DNA of 64,000 nucleotides from Mytilisepta virgata (taxonomy: Eukaryota; Mollusca; Bivalvia; Mytilida; Mytilidae). Shown one piece after another: positions 10,095 through 22,003 of the stretch. The DNA lies in NCBI GenBank assembly GCA_028015205.1, contig CM051513.1, positions 42,908,841 to 42,972,840 of the forward strand. The letters are read 5' to 3'. Both the position numbers and the translations under genes were made by a program. The notes below the pieces were generated by a model. That model was not told the DNA's origin and made no database searches. It saw only the letters and a list, made by a program, of their open reading frames with translations. Position 1 is the stretch's first letter, and each line of letters opens with the position of its first letter.

Positions 10095-13000
10095 ATGGCG
10101 TTTAATCAAGACCTAACCGTGTTGCTCAATTGCTTCAAAATATGGGCTTTGGCGCCTTAGCTCCAAATTTTATAGAGCAAAAAATAGAAAATGTCCAAAT
10201 GTTAGATTCTCTTACTGACATACATCTGAATTCGCTGGGGTTAACAACGATAGGAGATCGGGCGACATTCAGACACAACGCAAGAAAAGACATTGCTGAG
10301 TCAACAGCCTCAACAAATACCCATGATAGAGGTAATCAATGCAATATTTTTCATGTGCATATTCATTGAACTGTGGCTTAAATTATATTGTCTGAAAATG
10401 TAGCTATGTGAATATTGACAAAAATTGGTGACCCCTATTTTTCAACTTTGTGTTATCATAATTTTAGAATATTTTCGTTTTAGTTATTTTAGAGATAAAA
10501 CGGTACCAGGGGTTACGCGTAGTACCTCAGCCCTTTTTAAAATATGCTGAGTGAGTTAGCCAATATCACTTATAATAAACATATATTCCTAACATCTTTA
10601 TGTTTATATCTTCCTCAGGTAAGACATTTATCTTTATATTTTTGTAAGAAGATCACAAAAGTATTTAGTTTATTTACTGATGTTTCACAGAAGTAACGGA
10701 AAATAATCATTATTGTTTTATTTTGAGTTCAAAGTTAATTTTCAATAGTTTCCCCAAATGAACCTCGGTTGATTAACAATAATCATCTTTTTGATATTAA
10801 TGAAAAGTTTAATTATTAAGATTTAAAACTATTTGGTTTTGTGGCATATTATATATTTTCTTTTATGCAATATTTATTTTTGTTTTATGCATGCTTCTGC
10901 TTAATTGTATTGTGTGTTATAGTAGTGAAGGCCTGCCACGTGGCCTGTGTGTAAACAAAGAGAAGGGCGTTGTCCTTGATTAAAATGATTTCATTTATTA
11001 TATCAATTTGACGTTTTGAAAATTTTTGTAATCGTTCATTTATTCTTTGTTCAGTATAATTAAAAGCATGTTTTATCACCACCTTAATGACCCTCGGTTC
11101 GTGATAAAACGCAAGCTATAAATAGACCTTTGTTTGATTTTCAATTACCGTAAATGTTCTAATAAACAGTCTGGTTTTGAAATGGTTAATTCTATAGAAC
11201 GTTTAAAGGCAATATTTTGGTGAAGTAATTAAGTATTACGATATTTTAATCAGTTACCGTTTTGATACAAATACAAATATTTTATTAGCACAAACTCATC
11301 AACAATAAATGGTTAAGGCTCATGGCGTATTAATTATATAATAGATTATACATAATAAGTGTTGTAAACAATGACTATATTAATATGTAATATTGACTAT
11401 GAATTAAAGACAAATTGACAGTTCTATAGAGTTTGCTCAGCTTTACGCAGGTTCAAACTGTCTGAAATGAAAGAGGAAGTCAATCTTAGAATTGTATATG
11501 AATTGTTATTTAATAAAAAGTTTATATTATTTTAATTTTTTTCAAATTTTGTAGGATCATCGATTATATTTGAAACTTTTTGGTAAAATATGGCCCTTTT
11601 AGTTGAGTATTTTTCACAATGTAAAAGAAAATGTTTTTCATTTTCAATTTATCAGAATTACATACAGAGCAGTATCTCTCATTTCTGTGAATATTTAGAT
11701 GTATCCCTCTTTCAATCATCAGTGTATGAGCACTTATACGGATCTTACATATTGCAGCTCTGTCACTTCTGTGTCTTAAAATATCAACATAGGGGGGTCT
11801 TCGACCCATTATGTAGACGCTCTTGAAAAAGTCTAACTTCTTAGATTCAAGTATGTTTGCATTTTGAACTTGCAAACATTGGTCATTAATTCTTTGTTTA
11901 ATGGAATTTAAATTACCTTTAACATAATTAAAGTTATTAATGATATACGACATTCCAAGTCCATTTAAAAGACTCTTTATCTTTATGACCCAAGGGTTTG
12001 AATCTACAGATTTAGTGAATATATCATATACCAAAGAATTTTCCGTAGAAACTATATGGTTCAGGAAATTGAATATTGAATACAATATTTTATTTTTCAA
12101 GGGAATTCTATTAAGTTCGGCTCGACATCCATCATTAGATGTCTTGCAATGAACCCCTAATATATCTTTGATAAATTTAACATGAAGTTTTTCAAAGGGG
12201 TCAGAATCTTTAAAATTTGAGTCCACCCTCCAAATTTCACCCACCATATGTAAGAATGGGAGAAACTAAACAATCAAACAATTTTTCAAGAAGTCTACAT
12301 GGGTTGTTGAGACCTATAGTTTTCTTTATCTTATAGTATGCCTTCCTGGCCTTTTCCATTAGAGTATTAACAGAAAGACAAAAATTGCCATTATACTTTA
12401 AAACAATACCTAAATAGCAATAATTTGTAACCGTTTCAAGATTTGCATTATCATAGGTAAAATGGTTTAAAAATGTCTTGCAATTAGAATTAAAAATCAT
12501 AATTTTTGATTTGTCAGTATTAACTTGAAGTTTCCATGATGAACAATATTCATGTAAAATATCAAGAGAATTTTGCAGACCCTCTTTGCTTTCAGATAGC
12601 AAAAACAATATCGTCTGCATATAAAAGAATTTTCAAAGAGGTATCCCCAATGGCAACTGGATCCGTATGTTTGTTATCGAGATTACCTATTAGTTCATTT
12701 ATAAAATAGTTAAAAAGAAGGGGGCTCAATACGTCGCCTTGTTTAACACCCCTTTCTAATAAGAATGGAGGGCTAAGCCCATTAGAGAATGTTATTCTAC
12801 ATACTGTATCAGTATACATTGAATGAATAACATTAAAAATTTTAAGGGGGATATTGTGTTTTATGAGTTTAGAAAATAAACCAAGTCGTCATACGGTATC
12901 AAATGCCTTTTTTTATTCAATATAGAACAGAGTAAAGTGTTAATTGAGTGAATGGGTAATGAAGTATCCTGCGTGATACTGTATTTTGTTATTTCAAAAT

Positions 13001-16000
13001 AATTAAGTTCTTTAATAGTAGTTTGCATGCATGTTATTTTGTAATTGTTTCTTTAGCCTTTTTTCAAAATATGCCGAGTTGGCAAATAACACTTATAATA
13101 AACATATATTCTTAACATCTTTATGTTTATATCTTCCCATGTCTGTACCACCAGACCCGGGTAACAAAAACACATCATAACTTCACTTCTCATGAACATT
13201 TTACTGGAGCAAAAACGAGATCCTCTCACATTCCATCTTTCCCATATATATATATATATGCTGTATATAAGCCATGTTTTTATTCTTTCACCATTTATTT
13301 ATAGAAAGTATTTATTTTTACAAAGATGCTGATTGGATGTTTGTTATAATCAAAGATAAGGTAGTAGCCGTATGATTTTCATGGGGGGGGGGGGGGTGTA
13401 AGAAATACGGTTAATACTAGTAACAGTGCTAGCTGGGGGCAAAACAATTTATTTTTTTTGTAACAAGTAGTAAGCAAATTTTTTTCCCACAAATCCATAG
13501 CCTCCTTCCCCCGAAATTCAAATGGTTGCTGTCTAAGATAATCACGAATCACGAGAACACTGCAATCACAGTTCATGGAAAAAATTTAGTTATTTCACGT
13601 TTCACAGGAATGGCCAATCACGCCATAACTAAAAAGAGCCCCCCCCCCCCCCCTCAGATGACGATAACATTTTCAGAGAACACCTTGTTTATCAAAAAAA
13701 TTCCTAAGCCAACTGCCATCCCCACCTTGATTAATACACAGTATATTCTCACGGCCGGGTAACGGTTTATCGAGCTCAGGTCCGTTGAATGGCGGACAAG
13801 TCAAGGGCTGGTCCGTCGAATGAGTCGGACGGGCGTCAGTCGAGATTAAAACAATGTTATTTGTGTTACAAAGCTGAATATTCTTATCGATATAATTATT
13901 AAGATTCTGAAAAAAAGAAAAGTGTCAAACAAAATCATTATTATGCATGAAGATATTAACCCGCAAATTTCACCAGCAGACTGTTCGTCGAAGCCCGTAC
14001 GACCGGTTGTGAGTGAGGCTTAAGATCGGCTGCCCAGTTAAATCAAATGTACTTTCTGTTAATATCTGCTCTTAAATGAATTTGTCATAATAATGCCTTT
14101 TTTTCAGTTACACAACTATTCCGTCCTGGAAGGAGTGGATCTGGAGCAGGAAGAAACAGAAAAAAACTACAAATTAGAACCTGGACAGGTCAATTTTTTT
14201 GTTTGTCTGACAAAAATGCAACTAGAACACCATCTTCATCCGAAAAAATATCACTACAAGGTGCTGGACTTGGTCTCAAGAAAATTCAATTTAGACTCGA
14301 CGACGACGAGGAAGAAGTATATAGGGTTCTGTCACAGGAAAAGGGATTTCCCAGCTTCAAAACATCGGTGGTTTTGAACTGCTCCACTGCACTAACAACT
14401 GCAGAGAACTACAAAGCCTAAAATGTAAATGGAGTGTCGAGTCACTTCAAAAGCTTATTGGCAGCCAAGCCAAAATTTATATTCGCCCAATTCAAAATAA
14501 TATTAGAATTAGTCCAATATCAGAGCCAGTTGTAACATCACTACATGGAGAATGTGAAAACTGTAACAGGCAATATCCATTAAATGAATTGAGAGAGCAT
14601 ATCCTTGAATGTGAACAAAATGGTGCACAGGAAGAGACTGACAAAACTCGACGCTGGAGTATGAACAGGGGAAATCAACATCACCTTCCCTAGACCTAGA
14701 CAATGTTGTTGACTTAGGCACAGGTAGCTTTATAGCTTGTTTTTGTTGTACTATATAGGATATTTTGTCATAAACATGCTTCATATGTTTTTATTTGGAT
14801 CTCCAAACTTTTGAAATCGCGTATGAAAAAGAAAGGATAAAGGGTGTGTGCGACTGAGAAAACTGCCCAGTAGAACATAGAAAACATCATCAATTAGGTG
14901 CTGCCGTGTCCTTTCAACAGTGAGCAACAATCCATACTACATAACAAGGACTAAAACACCCCAAACAAATGTTAAACATTAAATTAAAGTAACCACAAAT
15001 CCCCAAAAATGTATTTCCAAATGAAAAACATAAGAGAGATAACAAAGAATTTACATTATACTAAGATAACCTAGAAATACAAGGTATTGGCTTCGAACAG
15101 GCGCTTCAATAATGCGACTGGGTTTAACATGTTTTGGAGTAAACAACCCATTATTCAATCCTTGGTCAGTAAAATAACTTACATTTTTTTCAAACAAATA
15201 GTCGAACAACACTAATCACCCCAATGTGTACTTAGTCAAGATACGTATCGTTTGCACTAAAATTGACACATTTTTTACTTGTATTGATATTACTAGATAA
15301 TCCATCAGATGAAACCATCGAAGAATCTGTAGACGCTATTGTTAAATTCTGTAAAGAAAGCAATATAACAGACCCAATAAACATCCTCAGAATATGCCAG
15401 TCAAAAATTGTTAAGGGTAGGAAACTCGACATTGTCGAGGAATCTGAGGTGCTTACTGGTGGAACCAATTATATTATGGTAAATAGGGAGGACGTACTCA
15501 ATTCTGCTATTGATGAAATCAAAGACATAGACAACCTACGTCTATGTCTAGAAGTTCAGTTTGATGGTGAGGTAAGGATAATTGATCTGTGCTGTATGAC
15601 GCAAAAATAGGTCTCCGCCAAATCTAGTTTTATTTTGTTTTATCTATTCATTGCAGAAAACAGAAATTACACATGCATATACAAGATAATACTAAGAGTA
15701 TAAGTTCATAGAGGTCTGTAGATTTTAGTATGATAACTGACGTCGTGCATTCGTCATCCAGTATAAGTCTTCGGATAGGCCCCGTGTGTCTTTGCACATA
15801 TAAGATCATCCCGCATTAACTTTACATAAAATTAACATATTTAAAAAAGAATGAAAACACATGGGCTAAATTTACAAAATTATTCATAATTTTAAGCATA
15901 GATTATTCCTGATAGAACAACATACATTTGATAATGCTTTACCCTAAATATTCACCCAAGCTACCTTAAACAGAAATTTGTTTTTAACTTAATCTGTTGT

Positions 16001-19000
16001 ATGTCATCCTCCAACGTCAGAATTTGATTCCACCTTTCGTTCCCTCAAAACCTTAACAGCACTTTCAGAAATAAGATGAAAAAGGCGTGTCTTTTACAGG
16101 AAGTCTATTTTAATTATATATCAGACAACGATCTAAACACCCCTTGATCCCCTCAATCTGATCTAATGTAAACACATGTTTTAGAATCAACTGTATTTCT
16201 CTTATGGTGGCAGCTTTTTATCTGTTTCTCAAATGAATTCATATTCTGATATCACATACCTTGGAGAGTGATATTACTTAATGATGGCAGAAATTCACTA
16301 CATGGATTTGTCTAAAGAGGAGTGATATACGAATCAAGAGTGATTTGATTGGTCGAGCTGAAAGCTTGCCTGAAAACCGATGATGTGATAAGCAGAAGAT
16401 CATTACTTTTTCGTGCATCGCGGACGCCATACAACGCACAAATAAATATTCCCCGGTAAATCATAAGAGAAATCAGTTTCGTATCTCTTGATAATTGAAT
16501 ATCGCAAGATATCAACTCTCGTTATTTGATTTCAAAACCAAACAAACTCGTCAAAGGCTCGTTTGTTCACTGTCGTGTGTACGTAATAAGGAATGGTCTT
16601 TTTTCAGAGGAGGTATCGAGCACACCCGTCTAAAATGCCTTTAATTATGGATCCATGTGTCAGTTGTGTTTTTTTTCGTTTCCAAAATGATCAAGTGTTT
16701 AAGATCTGTTTTAAAATATGGTCGAATCCCAATTATATTGCCAAAAACTGGAGTGAAAAGTTTGTTTACGTCAAGGAATGGTCAAGATGTTTTTTTTTCT
16801 TGCAGACCATTCCTTGGCGTAAACAAAACTTTTCACAGCAGTTTCTGGTAATATTATTGGGTTTACTATTTAAGGTAAAAACATTTCCCAAACACTTGAT
16901 CATTCTGGAGTGTGTTGGAAATATTTAAAAGCAAATACCACATATGACTCAATTGATCAATGCATTTCTAGAATACGGGTATCTACTTCGATTTTTTCAA
17001 CAACAGTTGCCTCGAATTTTAGGGGTACGAGCGGCAAATCTTAATAATAATTCGGATAACGGCCTGAATGTATGACAGAACATAGATATATGATTTCTAG
17101 AATATAATATCATTGTTGAATATGCAATTTCCGTACTGGAATTGCCTCCCCCCCCCAACCCCACACACACACTTTTTTTACCTGCACTCGTTCCGCCATC
17201 TTGAAAAGACAATTCCTTGTCGGGTACACGACAGTGATGTTATATTTTGAAATTAAATAACTCTAGTTGATATTTTGATATATTCAATTTTCACTCGTTA
17301 TGAAACATGTACATATGTACCATTGTTTTCACCAGTATTGAATAATTTTCCATGAGCTGTCATATATTTTTCAAGTTTAACAGTTGAATTATTTAAATAG
17401 CGTCTAAAATTATGTACAGTACTATAATTTTTCAAAAAACTAAGCATGTTGCGAAACAGCTCTTGCGACAATAGATAACAAGAAAAATAAATAGAAATGG
17501 TGAGCTGTAAAACGACTAAAATGTATGAAATATACAAGTCGAATAAAACCAAATATAAAATCGTAATTTTACATTTCTTTACATTTGTAGACTGCTGCGG
17601 ACTTTGGAGGACCACGGAAAGAGTTTTTCGGGATAATACTCCGAGAAATGAAGGAACAATATTTCGATAATATCAAAGAATGGTCTCCAGATTACGTCAT
17701 TTTGGGGAAAATAATGGGTTTGTAAAAATGATATGCATTAATTAACACAATATCATACTAATAATTAAAAACTGATGATTTTTATTTGTAAAACTTAAAA
17801 AAAAAATTCAAATGGCTAAAGTAATCATGCTTTATTTTCATTATATTTTGTGCGAAACGTATGTTAGTGTTAATTTCAATATTTGAGATGCAACAATACT
17901 TAGGACATATTAGGTAGGACAATCCTAAGATGACTTCATTACGGGGTATAAGACATATATCTAAGAAAAGTCTTAAGATGCTCCTAAGATATGTCCAAAA
18001 ATATATCTTAGGAGATATTTGACCAACGCATACATTGTAGAAAAAAATTGTATTATTAATCATATGCAACATGAAACAAGATCAATTTATGACCTGTATT
18101 TTCTTAATCTTTCGAGTTTGTGTTTTAGACCGGCAACCAACAGTTTTTTTCAAATAAATTTATTTCAGCTCTGAGTTTGCTGCAAAATGGAAAACTTCCT
18201 AAAGTCCTTTCCGTGGATCAAGTGGAGGAAGTGTTCAAAAGTCACAGCTTGAGACCTTGTGTAAAAGATCTTCGAAAAGGACTAGATTCCTTGGGTATTT
18301 ACCAGGTATACTACTAGTATATTTAAATATATGTTGACATATATACAAAATTAAAGTTGCTCCCTTATTTGAAAGTCTGAACTTATGAAATATTGTCATT
18401 ATACACATCGATAAAAAAAAACAACAGCGTGCATATATATGTATTCCCTGTCGTACATATACGCCGGCAGTTTCATGATAAAGCTAATTCTTTAGAAACC
18501 ATTCTGTCTTTATTGACCAACCGAAACATTACACTGCATAATCAAGGATAAAAACAAAATGATAACTATTACATTGGAAATTTGTCAATTTCGCCCTCCG
18601 TAGTTACAAGTACCTGTATTTACATGTGTACCCTTTAAAATAATGGGTCATGCAAACTGTAAACTGTTAGAAAGTTGAATTGTATACTGTATACCACAAA
18701 ATTGGGAGAGTATCGGAGGAAACAGAAATTGATAAAAGTTACCGGTTTTGGAGAACACGATTACCTAATTTTTACAAACGTCTATTGTTACAGATTGCGA
18801 AAAATATAGAAAATGTGAGAGACTCAGTTCGTTGCAGTGTACATTAGTTTACTGTCACAATGTTTACCATTTCTGTTGTCTAAAAGTTCAGAATTCCAAA
18901 TAGCATTATATTTTAATTTCAGATTCTTATAAATACGTAACTTAGGTACTTTTTTAGATTTCATAAAAGTTCTCAATTCCGTATCAAGATAGTTTAGCAA

Positions 19001-20208
19001 ATGGTCTACACAACTATACCAGCCCGCTTTGTATTGGGTGTAAGTTTGGAGCGCATACTGACATGTTAATACCGATTTTTACATTTTTGGCAAGTTTTAT
19101 GAAACATTTAATGAAATGCGCCGCCATACATTTATGGTGAATTGTGCTGGATTTTATAAATAGATTTTACAACTCTGTTAATTTCAATGTTTTTTTTCAA
19201 ACATTTGAATGAGTTGTTGATTAATAATATTATTCATTATGATGTACACATATATTGATATATATATAGTGTCACCAGAATATTCTGTTTCGTGTTTATT
19301 CATTTTACCATTGAACCAATGTTCATGCATGATTAGAAAGTTAAATAAAATCATCACATTTGTCATACAGCTTAGACTTCAAACGTCTTTCAATCTAGGT
19401 GTATTTTTACAGTAATTGTTTTAACCTCTACTTAAGTTGAAATTTTGGGCCGATTTCAATCCTTCCAGAACCTTGTCCTTCAACATACACGTATGACCAG
19501 TTTTAGGGGTTTATTTACTAATTCTGATTGAATCACCCTTTCTATTTCAGCTAACAACGAAGCTGCCTATGTTGGTACATTTGTTTACACCTGGCGCTTC
19601 GAGACATCTGACATCTATACTGCAACCTCAACTCAGTCCAGAAGGGTCTAATAGAAAAAAGCGAGAATCTGTGATGTATAATCTTTTTGTGAAATACGTA
19701 CGAGAAGCCGCTAGTGAGTTTAATATTCCCTATAACGTCGAGGTACCTAAATCGCCCAGTGCACACAAATGGAACATATTACTTTATTTTGAACGCAGAA
19801 TAAAATCTATGAACTTTTTTTGCAGACATTTCTAAACAGTATCCTTCTTTTAACTTTTTCTTATTTTTGTCACTGGAACATATTTTTCACCATGGTCGGT
19901 TTGGGTACCCTTGTCAGGAATAACCTGTAATTTTACAAATTTGAACTCGTATCTACTTGTCAAATAATAACAATTTTGTAAAAAGAAAATTTGAATAATG
20001 GTTCTGAACAAATGGTTCAGGGGTTTGAATACGGAATGAATCTAAAATGAGTAATACTCTGTCCCGAGAGGTTTTTACACCTTGAGGTAATTTTTGGTAT
20101 ATTCATGTTTCATCATTGTTTTTGAATTGATTATTTTTTGCTATTTTAAAGAGCTTGATATTTTGTGTGTTCGTTGTCCTACCTGTCTACCTTTTAAAAC
20201 GTTCAATA

Positions 20209-20252
<44 letters not shown>

Positions 20253-20641
20253 AAATATCTTTTGATTTGTCCAATATCATTCAATAACTTATATTTACAT
20301 TAATCATTTGGAACCTGGGTATAATCTGACAATTTGGCTCACAGTTTTATTCACTGTAATTTTTTTTTTGTTTATATTTAATAGGTGGACGCAGAGGTAC
20401 AATTGATCTGCGAAGTATTTTGAGATTTGCGACTGGTGCGGATGAAGAACCGGCCCTAGGTTTTGGTATCACCCCGTCAATTCATTTTGTTGAAGGAACC
20501 TCTTTCCTTCCCACTGCAAACACTTGTATCAACAGAATGAATTTGACTATTGCAGATTCTCATGACGTAACACTTGGGAAGGACTTCATTTTCAATTTGT
20601 TCGATTATGCCTTCACTAATACCTATTTTGGTATGAAGTAA
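10095..20641 (+). CDS. SAM-like/C2HC/HECT E3 ubiquitin ligase, transposon cargo (7 exons)
   Basis: Exons: 10095-10331, 14108-14723, 15297-15571, 17591-17717, 18169-18305, 19551-19713 and 20385-20641. All introns are GT-AG and the phases agree throughout. They give about 604 residues once three one-base losses are allowed for (near 10115, 14367 and 14643). Domains in order: a SAM-like helix bundle (residues about 8-60, ending SLGLTTIGDRATFR); a linker ending in QAKIYIRPIQ; a C-x2-C-x12-H-x3-C finger (about residue 230); and a HECT domain (about 340-604) with DFGGPRKEFF, LLQNGKLPK and the catalytic LPTANTC, Cys about 567. HECT enzymes form a thioester with ubiquitin and transfer it to substrates. 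The architecture recalls the G2E3-like proteins that are expanded in fish, corals and bivalves. The start ATG lies just inside the left inverted repeat and the stop is TAA. Intron 1 holds a LINE and intron 3 a foldback repeat. Substrate unknown. Confidence 0.85.
10530..10616. repeat. Direct repeat flanking the LINE, left copy
   Basis: A segment of about 85 bp containing ATAATAAACATATATTC and CATCTTTATGTTTATATCTTC recurs at 13,053-13,137 with few differences. The pair brackets the minus-strand reverse transcriptase fragment inside intron 1 of the HECT gene. It is too long for a usual LINE target duplication. Confidence 0.65.
11564..12900 (-). pseudogene. Non-LTR retrotransposon reverse transcriptase, truncated and frameshifted
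   Basis: Minus-strand frames in series encode the later part of a reverse transcriptase. First comes RGVKQGDVLSPLLFN with the palm motif YADDIV (about 12,600). Next is SWKLQVNTDKSKIMIFN with the thumb region and CLVSPILTYGG. A 227-codon frame follows, with EKLHVKFIKDILGV and a cysteine-bearing tail (CSVCNSD). The frame breaks just after YADDIVF, where the T-run looks one base too long, and again near 12,240. The N-terminal endonuclease and the front of the RT are missing, the usual 5' truncation of a LINE. I do not assign a clade. It sits in intron 1 of the HECT ligase gene in the opposite orientation, so it inserted after the host transposon formed. Confidence 0.85.
13053..13137. repeat. Direct repeat flanking the LINE, right copy
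   Basis: Partner of 10,530-10,616, sharing CACTTATAATAAACATATAT and the following CATCTTTATGTTTATATCTTCC. Just downstream, poly-G (about 13,383) and poly-C (about 13,639) runs of roughly 14-15 bases occur in otherwise unremarkable intron sequence. Confidence 0.65.
16490..17300. mobile_element. Foldback element (about 810 bp) in intron 3 of the HECT gene
   Basis: The sequence is a long imperfect palindrome centred near 16,796. The inner arms are strong: GTTTACGTCAAGGAATGGTC at 16,765 faces GACCATTCCTTGGCGTAAAC at 16,804. Further out, AAAATGATCAAGTGTTT pairs with AAACACTTGATCATTCT. The outermost AGATATCAACTCTCGTTATT pairs with a region near 17,250. There is no coding potential. It is a non-autonomous foldback or MITE-type insertion of unassigned superfamily. 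Confidence 0.75.
17870..18030. repeat. CCTAAGAT-rich foldback in intron 4
   Basis: Repeated inverted CTAAGAT/ATCTTAG motifs (for example CTCCTAAGATATGTCC against ATATCTTAGGAG) form a small nested hairpin region. It resembles the one at 6,660-6,830. Confidence 0.4.
18306..19550. other. Intron 5 of the HECT gene, nothing else recognised
   Basis: AT-rich intron with GT at 18,306 and a pyrimidine tract plus TTTCAG before 19,551. No nested element was identified. Confidence 0.6.
20209..20248. repeat. (TA)n microsatellite
   Basis: About 20 TA units in intron 6 of the HECT gene. Other (TA)n tracts occur at 6,412-6,436, 24,285-24,350 and 55,436-55,460. Confidence 0.9.
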
Positions 20642-20657
20642 GCAAGAAGTTTTGAAA

Positions 20658-20663
20658 AATAAA
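20658..20663 (+). promoter_or_regulatory. Candidate polyadenylation signal of the HECT gene
   Basis: AATAAA begins 17 bases after the TAA stop. It is a plausible but early signal, and the hexamer is common in such AT-rich sequence. Confidence 0.35.
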
Positions 20664-22003
20664 GACGAAACAGAAATTTTAATATCAAATATACAATTTA
20701 TAAAGGTCATTTGTTTGTTGATCATGTTGATTTAAGTGTATATATTTTAAGTTTCATACTTGAATTCATACTTCAATTTAAATTGCATTGTTAATATCAA
20801 CTTAACTTTCTTCATAACAATTGTGTACATGTATATGGAAATTACTATGACATCAGACATTAATGGGCTGCAGATTTCTATAATGTAACAGCAAAAAGGG
20901 CTTTTTCTTGTTGTTTTTGTAAATGTGTATTCAATGTTGATGACAGGAGCTCATGGCATATACAATGTACTTGGTTCTAACAGAGAAACCGATTTTTCAA
21001 ACGTGAGCTTCATGCACCGATCGAATACAATGTACACGATACTGATGGAATAGCCATCGAGATTTACTTACACAAGTAATAAATTCGTTGTGGTGGTAAG
21101 GTGTTATAGCCCATATAAAAACTTGAAGATTCAAAACCGACTTGAACTTTCATTATACAGAGAATAAATCTACATTTTTGTGAGCAAGCAATTCCAGTAT
21201 GGTCTTATATGATGAAGGCTATCAGCATTAAAAGTCAGATAGTGTGCCTACAATGTGTAACATCACCATCGGATCTCTCTACTTTTTACAATTATGAAGT
21301 AATAAAAACAACAAGTACCCATCTGCATTATTGTAAAAAACGTACTAGATGCCGTAAAATTTATCAACTTTATACACATTCATTTTCCTGTAAAAATCAT
21401 AATTTATTTCAAAATCAATGTTTTCAGCTTGCATAGGATAGAATTATATATATCCAAAGCGACAAATAAAAAATTGAAGGATAAAAGTGTTTTTTACGTG
21501 AAACTAGTCTCAGGTACCCCTGTCAAACTGTGGCGATTTAAAAGGAGAGAAAAAAGTATTGTATGTCATAACCAGCCTTAAATAAAGACACATTATTCGG
21601 AATCATTATCACAAAACTTTACCTGTCAGCAAAACGTAGAATATAACGAAAATATGAAGAATTTGACCTAACCTGAGTTTGCGTTTGTTTATCCACCGCT
21701 TCGCAAGTACCTATATCCGGCGGTGATGCTACACAGTGCCTAGATTAAATGTAAATAAAGGGAGAACACATTGAATTTAGGTCAAGTATAGCTGACTTGG
21801 TGGTAAATGACCCCCATGCTAAAAATATAGTATAGAATATCTTTTAATAAAAAAACATTTTGATTTGACCCCCAGGAACATTATGGCTAAGCTAAACTAT
21901 AATCAAAGATTGGTATGTCATTTTTGTTTTGTTGAAAAATACTCATTGTACAAAAAATAACTGAACATGTTCGAATCATTTTTTACTCATATAGCAGACA
22001 TAG
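20664..22003. other. Intergenic gap between the convergent genes
   Basis: About 1.3 kb between the 3' ends of the HECT gene and the transposase gene. It has only short ORFs and no repeat or third gene that I recognise. Confidence 0.5.

Noticed and set aside
13383..13652. G-run and C-run as a designed G-quadruplex pair or hairpin
   Set aside because: The flanks are not inverted repeats of each other. Simple homopolymer runs in intron DNA are common, and similar runs occur at 54.8 and 55.7 kb.
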